From Candidatus Firestoneibacteriota bacterium (GTDB lineage Bacteria; Oederibacteriota; JAAXVQ01; JAUVAV01): 7,694 nucleotides of DNA. Numbering within the stretch: position 1 is the first letter of the stretch; each line of letters starts with the position of its first letter. Under the pieces are notes generated by a model. The model worked only from the letters and a program-made list of their open reading frames with translations. It had not been told where the DNA came from and made no database searches. Made by a program: the position numbers and the translations under genes. The stretch lies in assembly GCA_030635415.1 (NCBI GenBank), contig DAOVYW010000113.1, positions 1 to 7,694 of the forward strand. Direction: 5' to 3'. Positions 1 through 6,015 of the stretch are shown here, piece after piece.

Positions 1-63
1 AAGCCGGTTTTCCCTGCTTGGAACTCTGTTTGTAAAATATCAATCCTTTCTATATTACACCAT
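1..63 (-). CDS. Possible start of a further operon gene, apparently frame-broken, cut by the left edge
   Basis: The ATG at 63-61 follows an excellent Shine-Dalgarno, but its frame reads ATG-GTG-TAA and stops at once. One base away, the frame from position 56 to the edge is open and reads N-I-E-R-I-D-I-L-Q-T-E-F-Q-A-G-K-T-G, which looks like ordinary coding sequence. Removing one base (the T at 57) would give a continuous M-V-N-I-E-R-I-D start. Another possibility is a TTG start in the third frame at about 43-41 (L-I-F-Y-K-Q-S-S), which has a poorly placed ribosome binding site. Too little remains to recognise a family, and the gene may be intact with a start I have not identified. Confidence 0.3.
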
Positions 64-69
64 GTGGAT

Positions 70-76
70 CCTCCTT
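70..76 (-). promoter_or_regulatory. Strong Shine-Dalgarno downstream of the channel gene
   Basis: The coding strand reads AAGGAGG, 6 nt before an ATG at 63-61, in the gap after the channel stop at 118. Strength and spacing are close to ideal, so a further gene of the same operon most likely starts here. No terminator-like hairpin lies between the channel stop and this site. Confidence 0.7.
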
Positions 77-117
77 GCAGCCAACCCCTGGACTTCCCCC
101 GAATAAGCCGGCGATTT

Positions 118-1854
118 TTACCGGGCAAGCCCCATGGCTTTAAACAGTCCGGCAATCGCCGTATAATAATCGCCTAAGGCCTCTACGTAATTCACGCGCG
201 CTTCCCCCAATTGCAATTCCGAATTCAAAACCTGGGATAATGGAATTTCATCCATCATCTGACGGGCGCGGTTAATCTCAAGTTCTTTTTCACGAAACTT
301 TATCTTGGAAAGCGAAGCGGTTACCATGGTCATGGCTTTTTGGTAATCAAAATAATGCTCTTCCACTTCACCGGCAATTTTACCCTTTAATTCCACAAAA
401 TCCGCGTCGGAACTTGCCATTTCAACCCGGGCTTCCGCCAACTTGGAAAAATTTTCCAGTTTATCGAAAATTTGCAAGGTGGCCTTTTGCGTGGTCGATG
501 ATTTAATATTATTCTGTTCGCCGAATTCCGTAGGCGAGGTTTCTTCTTTTTCCCAGATATATTCGGCGGAATTAGCTCCCAGCGTCCAGGAAGCCTGGAA
601 TTTCAAGGCCCATTCATCGGTCAATTCCATTCTCTCGCCTTTTTTATTCTCGCCGTTTTTACCCACGGTGCCGATAATCTCTATCTTCGGCATGCCTTCC
701 GCCTTGGCCAATCTAATTCCATATAAATTGGACAAGGAGGTTAATTCATTGAGCGCCAGATCCGGCCGGTTTTTAAAGGCCAGCTCCAGACATTCATCCA
801 GGGAATAATTAAAATCGAAATCCATAAAAGTAAGCACGGCATCTATCTGAATGCCAATGGCGGAATCGATATTACAGGCCGTGCGCAATTCCAATTCCGC
901 CAAGGAAATATCCTGCTGAGCGGCCAAAAGATGATAATAGGTCTGATCGGTTTGGGATTGAATATTCAGAAATTCACTATAGGAATTCAAACCTGCCTGA
1001 TACGCTTCCCGCGAAAAGGATAGACCCGATTCAGCTACTTTGGACATATCAGCCTGTATCTCAAAAACCAACTGGGCTTTCACCAATTCATAATAAGCCT
1101 TCTCAACTTTAAAAATCACTTCTTGATGGGCCTGGAGAAACTTCTTTTGGGCGACCTTCAAATCAATCTTGGCCTGTTTTAAAGTATATACCAATTTACC
1201 ACCGTGAAAAATAGTCTGATTCCCTTCAAGTCCATATTTCATGGAGTCAAAGCTCTCTTCCTTCTGATCTTCCTCGGAAATCCCATCCTTACGTTCCCAA
1301 TTCATTTGTACCTTCGGCAGAAAATCCCTTTCCGCCTCCAAAACTTTATATCGGGAATAACGAATTTCCTTAATCGCAACCTGAATACGCATATCGTTTA
1401 TAATCGCCGCCCGCTTGCAATCCTCCAGGTTGCTTAAAATGCCCGGAATGCGCGCTCCTTCCCGCAACGCTGATTCTATCTTTTCCAGAGGCTCGATTTT
1501 TTCTTCGCTCTCTTCCTCCCAGAATTCCGCTTCTTCCTCCCAGGACTCTTTATCTTCAACTTCCGGGGATGGGGCCGGCTTCTCTTTGGCTCCGGTTCCC
1601 GGCAGCTCCTCATCGAATTCCGGCTCTAAGAGAAATTCTTCCGCCAGTTCATCTTCCTCCACCGGTTCCCGCGAACTTTCCTTTTCCGGCAATAATTCCT
1701 CCCGCGTCGCAGAAGCTGGTTCATTATCCGCCGCTACGGCTATAACCTTCTCCCGAGATCCCGGCTGCCGGGACTCAGCCGAAAGATGAACAACCAGAAA
1801 AACCCCCAACACCATGAAGGCGGCTGGAAATATTGTTTTAAACCATTGCCGCAT
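118..1854 (-). CDS. TolC-like outer-membrane efflux channel (OMF) with acidic N-terminal extension
   Basis: Outer-membrane factor of the tripartite pump, expected to trimerise into a beta-barrel plus periplasmic alpha-tunnel that docks on the adaptor and RND trimer. I prefer the ATG at 1854 (578 aa): it has AGGAGA 6 nt upstream and starts a clean signal peptide (MRQWFK, then a hydrophobic core to about residue 26). The in-frame ATG at 1881 would add nine residues but has only a weak AAGG. Numbered from 1854, residues 52-128 are strongly acidic. Two OEP repeats follow, at about 143-331 and 350-571. Typical marks are DFLPKVQMNWE near 177, the tunnel-tip-like QAGLNSYSEFLNIQSQ near 286-301, RPDLALNEL with a following MPKIEIIG, and IPLSQVLNSELQLGEARV near 537-554. 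No lipobox cysteine follows the signal peptide, so it is TolC-like and not an acylated OprM type. Last recognisable pump gene before the left edge. Confidence 0.9.
   Translation of the reverse strand: MRQWFKTIFPAAFMVLGVFLVVHLSAESRQPGSREKVIAVAADNEPASATREELLPEKESSREPVEEDELAEEFLLEPEFDEELPGTGAKEKPAPSPEVEDKESWEEEAEFWEEESEEKIEPLEKIESALREGARIPGILSNLEDCKRAAIINDMRIQVAIKEIRYSRYKVLEAERDFLPKVQMNWERKDGISEEDQKEESFDSMKYGLEGNQTIFHGGKLVYTLKQAKIDLKVAQKKFLQAHQEVIFKVEKAYYELVKAQLVFEIQADMSKVAESGLSFSREAYQAGLNSYSEFLNIQSQTDQTYYHLLAAQQDISLAELELRTACNIDSAIGIQIDAVLTFMDFDFNYSLDECLELAFKNRPDLALNELTSLSNLYGIRLAKAEGMPKIEIIGTVGKNGENKKGERMELTDEWALKFQASWTLGANSAEYIWEKEETSPTEFGEQNNIKSSTTQKATLQIFDKLENFSKLAEARVEMASSDADFVELKGKIAGEVEEHYFDYQKAMTMVTASLSKIKFREKELEINRARQMMDEIPLSQVLNSELQLGEARVNYVEALGDYYTAIAGLFKAMGLAR
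1471..1701 (-). other. Glutamate-rich low-complexity segment in the channel protein
   Basis: Residues 52-128 of the channel (numbered from the ATG at 1854) contain 33 Asp/Glu among 77 residues, with prolines and few hydrophobics, between the signal peptide and the first OEP repeat. Within it a seven-residue unit is repeated in tandem (ESWEEEA then EFWEEES, at 1507-1548), sharing a 12-bp identical core 21 bp apart. It is probably disordered in the periplasm. TolC-family proteins usually start their channel domain soon after the signal peptide. I cannot assign a function; electrostatic contact with the cell wall or partner proteins, or cation binding, would be guesses. Confidence 0.8.
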
Positions 1855-1860
1855 AAAATT

Positions 1861-1866
1861 TCTCCT
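1861..1866 (-). promoter_or_regulatory. Ribosome binding site that selects the inner start of the channel gene
   Basis: The coding strand reads AGGAGA followed by AAATTT-like spacing of 6 nt and then ATG at 1854. This is a much better signal than the AAGG about 9 nt before the alternative ATG at 1881. It supports a 578-residue product whose first residues are the basic n-region of the signal peptide. Confidence 0.65.
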
Positions 1867-1886
1867 ATCAGTAATTTTCATCTACT

Positions 1887-4800
1887 CTAACCTTGGGACG
1901 CAGTCCTCACAGAGGACGTCCGATTAATCCATGCTCTCACCCTGGCGACTAATCCGCGTATGCTTTTACTAATATCTTCCAGTATTATATATACGCAAGG
2001 AATAAAAAACAGCGTCAATATTCCACTGGTTATAAGTCCGCCCACCACCGTAATCGCCAAGGGCGCCCATAAATTTGATCCCTCGCTTCGATCCAAAGCC
2101 ATGGGCAAGAGCCCTAAAATTGCCGTGATTAGGGTCATTAAAATCGGACGAAGGCGGCTTTGCGAAGCTGATAAAATCGCTTTGAAAATTTTTGCGCCCC
2201 GGGCGGTTAATTGATTGATCTTATCCACCAGAATAATTCCCGGATTTACTACCATCCCGGCCAGCATCAGCAGTCCAATATATACTCCCACGCTTTTCGG
2301 TTTTCCCGTAAAATAAAGGGCCAGTACCACGCCGATAACCGCCATCAAGACCGATAAAATGATAATAATCGGTTGATAATAAGATTCAAAAAACGCCGCC
2401 AGCACCATGTAAACCAAGACAATGGTTAAAAGCACCGCTAAGCTCAACTGCCGGGAACTGGCAATCATTTTTTCGTAATTTCCTCCAAAACGATAATAGT
2501 ATCCTTTGGGGAAATCTATAACCGCCAAGGCGTTGCGAACGCTATCCGTCGCCGATCCTAAATCCATAGACACATTAGCCGAAACCTGGATCATGCGGGA
2601 TTTATTCTTTCTCCATATCTCGGAAGGTCCCAAACCCGGGGAAAATGTCCCGATTTGCGAAAGATAAAATTTCTCCCCCCTCGGATCCGTTACGGTTAAC
2701 TTGTTAATGTCATTAAGCGTTTTCCGGTATTTTTCTTTTAAACGTACAATGGTTTCAACTTCTTCACTCTCGGTATGAAAATAAGTCGCGATAACTCCGC
2801 GCATCTGGGTATTAATTTCTTCGGCCAAGCTTTTTACCTCGAGATCAAGTTGAGTTGCCTTGGCCTTATCTACATGAAAACGCATTTCTGGCCGTCCTTC
2901 TTTCATGCGAATGCGCACATCGCTTAACCCCGGCAGGGTTTCCATACGATTGGCGATGGATACGGCTAATTGCTTCAAAATTACATAATCGTAGCCGAAA
3001 AGATCAACCACTACCATCTTGGTCCCCACTTCTTGTTGCTCTTCGAAATAAACATAAGCCGGCCGGAATTGGGTAAGCTGAGGACGCAATTCATCCATAA
3101 TTTTCCGGGTGGACCGGCGGCGTTTTGACGCGGGATAAAATTCCATGCGTATCTCCGACCGGCTCTGTTCCACTAAGGATGACATGTTTTTCACTTCCGG
3201 CACCTTGGCTAAAAAGCGCTCAACCCGCTTCACAATATCATTGGATATTTCCAGTTTAGTGCCGGCTGGCAGGGTTAAATTCACGGTCACCTTGTTCTCT
3301 TCCACGCGCCCCATAAATTCAGAGCCTATCTTGGTACTCAAATAAAAAGATAAACCCAGCAACACTGCCAATATCCCCAAAACAATATAGCGGTAACGCA
3401 TCGCCAGGGATAAAAGCCGGCGGTAGCAAGCGGTGAAAATCCTGCCCGCCGATATCCCCTTTTTTTCTCTCCACCCCTTTACGGTTTGCGGATTTTCCTT
3501 AATAATACGGCTTGCCATAACCGGTAGCAGAGTTTGCGCCACAAACAAGGAGGCCATAAGGGAATAAATAACCGTGAGCCCCAAACCCATGTAAATCAGA
3601 CGTATCTCCTTATTTACAAAAATAATTGGAAGAAATACTACCACCGTGGTTATGGTAGAGGCAACTATGGCAAAACCCACCTCTTCGCTGCCTGCCACCG
3701 CAGCCTCCCGTATAGGCATGCCTTCCCGGTTTTTTTTGAATATATTATCCAGCACCACAATACTGGCATCCACCAGACTCCCGCAGGCCAGGGCTAAGCC
3801 TGACAGGGTCATGGTATTCAGCGTGATATTTTGAAAATACATGGGTATAAAGGCCGCAATAATCGCGATCGGAATTGATATCGCGATTATGAAAGGACTG
3901 CGAATATTGCGAAACGCAATGAATAAAACCAAACCAGCCAGCACCGCCCCGTTTATCAGGGCTTGTTTGACGGTGGCAATGGCCTTATGAATGGTAATCG
4001 ATTGATCCAGAACGGTTACTACCCGAACGTATTTATTAATCCGGGGCGCGAGTTTTTTCAAAGCCATTTTTATTTGATTGCAAACCTCGATAGTGTTGGC
4101 CTGCCGCTCCTTATGAATATACAAGGTAACGGTAGGAAGCGTGTCATAGCGCGCATATCCGGCGGGTTCCAGAAAAGAATCCCGAATGCTGGCCACATCA
4201 CCCAGCATGATGATATTGCCTTCCGCCGTACTCGCCAATCCGATTTTTCTGATCCCGGCGACTGTTTTGAATTGTCCAATTGTCCTCACCAGATACTTGT
4301 ATTGGTCCAATTCATAACTGCCCGCTAATAGGTTCCGATTATTATCGTGCAGCACTTTAACTACATGTTCAATGGAAATCCCATAAGATTGCAGCCGGCT
4401 TTGATCCAGCTCTACCAGTATCTTGCGTTCACGTCCTCCGGATACCTCCACATTGGAAACCCCGGAAACCCGGCCTAGCGGTTCCTTGATCAGCATATCG
4501 GTTAAACGCCGCATTTCTTCCGGCGTGATTTTATCGGAAAGCAAAGCCAAAATCATAACCGGCGCATCCGCCACGTCGTACTTTCCCAGGATCGGTTTCC
4601 GTATATCCTTGGGCAATTTATTACGAACTTTGGCGAACTTTTCACGCACTTCCAAGGCGGCAAAATCCATATCGGTTCCCGGTTCGAATTCCAGGATAGT
4701 CTCGGACTTCCCATCTTTGGAGGAAGATTCTATAGACCGCAGATGAGCGACCGTAGCCACCGCCTCCTCAACTTTGACGGTTACCATGTTTTCCACCTCG

Positions 4801-4970
4801 GTCGGCGGAACCCCGGGATGGCTGATATTAATAGTCACTACCGGATAACTGGTATTCGGCATTAATTCCAGGGGCAATCGCTTAAGGGATATCAAACCCA
4901 GAATCGCAATGCCTAAAAAGATCATTAGAACCGTAATGGGACGATTAATAAAATATGCTGGCAAACCCAT
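1887..4970 (-). CDS. RND efflux permease 2 (complete, 1027 aa)
   Basis: A full-length RND inner-membrane permease, expected to act as a trimer, probably together with permease 1. TM1 is at about 8-28. The first periplasmic porter region (about 30-335) contains the RVSGVSNVEVSGGRERKI stretch at 167-183. TM2-TM6 fall at about 335-488, including FRNIRSPF after TM2, and TM7 at 525-546. The second periplasmic region is at 547-838, and TM8-TM12 at 841-995, with RLRPILMT at 939-946. The length matches the family, and there is a short basic C-tail. The proton-relay region is unusual: TM4 reads GSLVDASIVVLDN (Asp401-Ala402 in place of Asp-Asp or Asp-Asn), and TM10 reads VVNPGIILVD (Asn909-Pro910 where Asn-Asn or Ser-Asn is usual). 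There is no HME-type TM4 signature, so metal export is unlikely. The ATG lies 5 bp after the previous stop, behind GGAGGAG. The gene ends 5 bp before the upstream candidate start of the channel gene. Confidence 0.95.
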   Translation of the reverse strand: MGLPAYFINRPITVLMIFLGIAILGLISLKRLPLELMPNTSYPVVTINISHPGVPPTEVENMVTVKVEEAVATVAHLRSIESSSKDGKSETILEFEPGTDMDFAALEVREKFAKVRNKLPKDIRKPILGKYDVADAPVMILALLSDKITPEEMRRLTDMLIKEPLGRVSGVSNVEVSGGRERKILVELDQSRLQSYGISIEHVVKVLHDNNRNLLAGSYELDQYKYLVRTIGQFKTVAGIRKIGLASTAEGNIIMLGDVASIRDSFLEPAGYARYDTLPTVTLYIHKERQANTIEVCNQIKMALKKLAPRINKYVRVVTVLDQSITIHKAIATVKQALINGAVLAGLVLFIAFRNIRSPFIIAISIPIAIIAAFIPMYFQNITLNTMTLSGLALACGSLVDASIVVLDNIFKKNREGMPIREAAVAGSEEVGFAIVASTITTVVVFLPIIFVNKEIRLIYMGLGLTVIYSLMASLFVAQTLLPVMASRIIKENPQTVKGWREKKGISAGRIFTACYRRLLSLAMRYRYIVLGILAVLLGLSFYLSTKIGSEFMGRVEENKVTVNLTLPAGTKLEISNDIVKRVERFLAKVPEVKNMSSLVEQSRSEIRMEFYPASKRRRSTRKIMDELRPQLTQFRPAYVYFEEQQEVGTKMVVVDLFGYDYVILKQLAVSIANRMETLPGLSDVRIRMKEGRPEMRFHVDKAKATQLDLEVKSLAEEINTQMRGVIATYFHTESEEVETIVRLKEKYRKTLNDINKLTVTDPRGEKFYLSQIGTFSPGLGPSEIWRKNKSRMIQVSANVSMDLGSATDSVRNALAVIDFPKGYYYRFGGNYEKMIASSRQLSLAVLLTIVLVYMVLAAFFESYYQPIIIILSVLMAVIGVVLALYFTGKPKSVGVYIGLLMLAGMVVNPGIILVDKINQLTARGAKIFKAILSASQSRLRPILMTLITAILGLLPMALDRSEGSNLWAPLAITVVGGLITSGILTLFFIPCVYIILEDISKSIRGLVARVRAWINRTSSVRTASQG

Positions 4971-4975
4971 CTCGG

Positions 4976-6007
4976 TTAAATCTCCTCCGCCGCCGGCCGT
5001 TGAAATAATATTTTTATCTTTTGGGTTGCTCGCTCAACACCCAAATAAATAGTTGGAATTACAATTAAAGTTAAAAATGTCGAAGATGCCAGGCCGCCGA
5101 TAACCGTAATCGCCAAGGGGGCCATAAGCTCCACGCCGGCTCCCAGGGCCATCCCTAAAGGAACCAGGGCCATGATGGTGGAGAGGGCGGTCATCAGTAT
5201 AGGACGCAAACGGATCCGGCTGGCCCGTATAACCGCGTCTTGAGGATCCGCTCCCCTCTCCCGCAGTAAATTAGTATAATCAATTAAAATAATACCGTTG
5301 GACACAACTATACCAATAAGCATAATCATGCCGATAATGACCACTATGGAAATCGCCGTATTGGTTAAAAACAAAATCCACATTACTCCGATCAGGGAAA
5401 GGGGGACGGTAAACATAATAATAAACGGCTGAATTAGAGATTCAAATTGCGCGGCCATAATCATATAAACCAGCAAAACGGCTAAAATCAGGGCAAAAGC
5501 CAGGCTGCGGTAAGATTCAGCCATTTGCTCGCTCTCCCCCCCCATATTTATAAAATAATCTTCCGGGAGGGGATATTTTTCCAACCGGGTATTAATTTCA
5601 TTAACTACTTCACTCAAACCCCGTTTATATATATTGGCCGTAACCATGACAAACCGCTGCCGGTCTTTGCGTTTTATTTCCGAAGGCCCGACCCCCACCC
5701 CGATATAGGCTACTTCGTTTAAGGGAACCTGTATTTCCAGGGGTGAATGAATAAACAGTTGTCTTAGGTCCGTAATATTTTTCCGGTCTTCCGGCCGGAG
5801 ACGAACGCGAATATCCACCTCATCCTTGCCCGGTTCCTTAAACTTGGTCTCCGCGCTGCCCTTAATGGCAACCTTGGCGGTTCGTGAAATGTCATCCACG
5901 GAGAGATTATACAACGCCGCTTTATCTCTTTGAATGTAGATCTTGGACTCCGGCGCTTCCTCCACTACACTATTTTTAATTCCAAAGAGACCCGGAATGC
6001 CCATCAT
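4976..6007 (-). CDS. RND efflux permease 1, C-terminal fragment (continues the frame broken at 6031-6037)
   Basis: This is the C-terminal third of the same RND permease, in the -1 frame relative to the upstream fragment. Its homology starts before its first ATG: reading upstream of 6007 gives I-T-K-D-I-E-N-L, which joins smoothly to the upstream K-K at the A7 run. The joined product would show about 905 residues here and about 1070 in total, normal for the family. Numbering from Met at 6007: rest of the periplasmic porter and docking region at 1-165, TM8 at about 168-188, TM9 at 192-214, TM10 at 220-243 with VVSNGIILID, TM11 with RLRPILMT at 266-273, TM12 at about 297-322. Alone it lacks TM1-TM7 and could not transport. 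An AAGGA lies about 13 nt before the first ATG, so independent initiation is possible but poorly spaced. It ends 5 bp before permease 2, and its last codons contain that gene's ribosome binding site. Confidence 0.85.
   Translation of the reverse strand: MMGIPGLFGIKNSVVEEAPESKIYIQRDKAALYNLSVDDISRTAKVAIKGSAETKFKEPGKDEVDIRVRLRPEDRKNITDLRQLFIHSPLEIQVPLNEVAYIGVGVGPSEIKRKDRQRFVMVTANIYKRGLSEVVNEINTRLEKYPLPEDYFINMGGESEQMAESYRSLAFALILAVLLVYMIMAAQFESLIQPFIIMFTVPLSLIGVMWILFLTNTAISIVVIIGMIMLIGIVVSNGIILIDYTNLLRERGADPQDAVIRASRIRLRPILMTALSTIMALVPLGMALGAGVELMAPLAITVIGGLASSTFLTLIVIPTIYLGVERATQKIKILFQRPAAEEI
4982..4988 (-). promoter_or_regulatory. Ribosome binding site of RND permease 2, inside the end of permease 1
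   Basis: The coding strand reads GGAGGAG, 11 nt before the ATG at 4970. It is built from the Glu-Glu codons that end permease 1, with the TAA stop lying between it and the start. The spacing is a little long. The placement suggests coupled translation of the two permeases, as expected if they are made in a fixed ratio. Confidence 0.65.
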
Positions 6008-6015
6008 TAAATTTT

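Noticed and set aside
64..117. Rho-independent terminator after the channel gene
   Set aside because: GC-rich pieces such as GCCGGC are present, but I find no stable stem followed by a T run on the coding strand. The strong ribosome binding site downstream argues for continued transcription.
443..808. Plus-strand open frames of 60-135 codons across the window (also 3963-4328, 4423-4746, 6455-6862)
   Set aside because: All overlap confident minus-strand genes in antisense, have no recognisable domains and no convincing ribosome binding sites.
1415..1789. Serine-rich open frame on the plus strand opposite the acidic channel segment
   Set aside because: It is the antisense image of the Glu-rich codons (TTC/TCC opposite GAA/GGA). 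It has no ribosome binding site or family resemblance, and lies wholly inside a well-supported gene.
118..1854. Channel as an acylated OprM-type lipoprotein
   Set aside because: No cysteine follows the signal peptide in a lipobox; the first cysteine is far downstream, inside the first OEP repeat.
3730..3737. A8 run in permease 2 as a second slippage site
   Set aside because: The reading frame continues correctly through TTC AAA AAA AAC CGG with family-like sequence on both sides, so no shift is needed.
3762..3788. Heavy-metal (HME/CusA-CzcA) type RND pump
   Set aside because: Neither permease has the HME-type TM4 signature (DFG...VDGAVV). Permease 1 reads LVDDAIV and permease 2 LVDASIV, both of the hydrophobe/amphiphile type.
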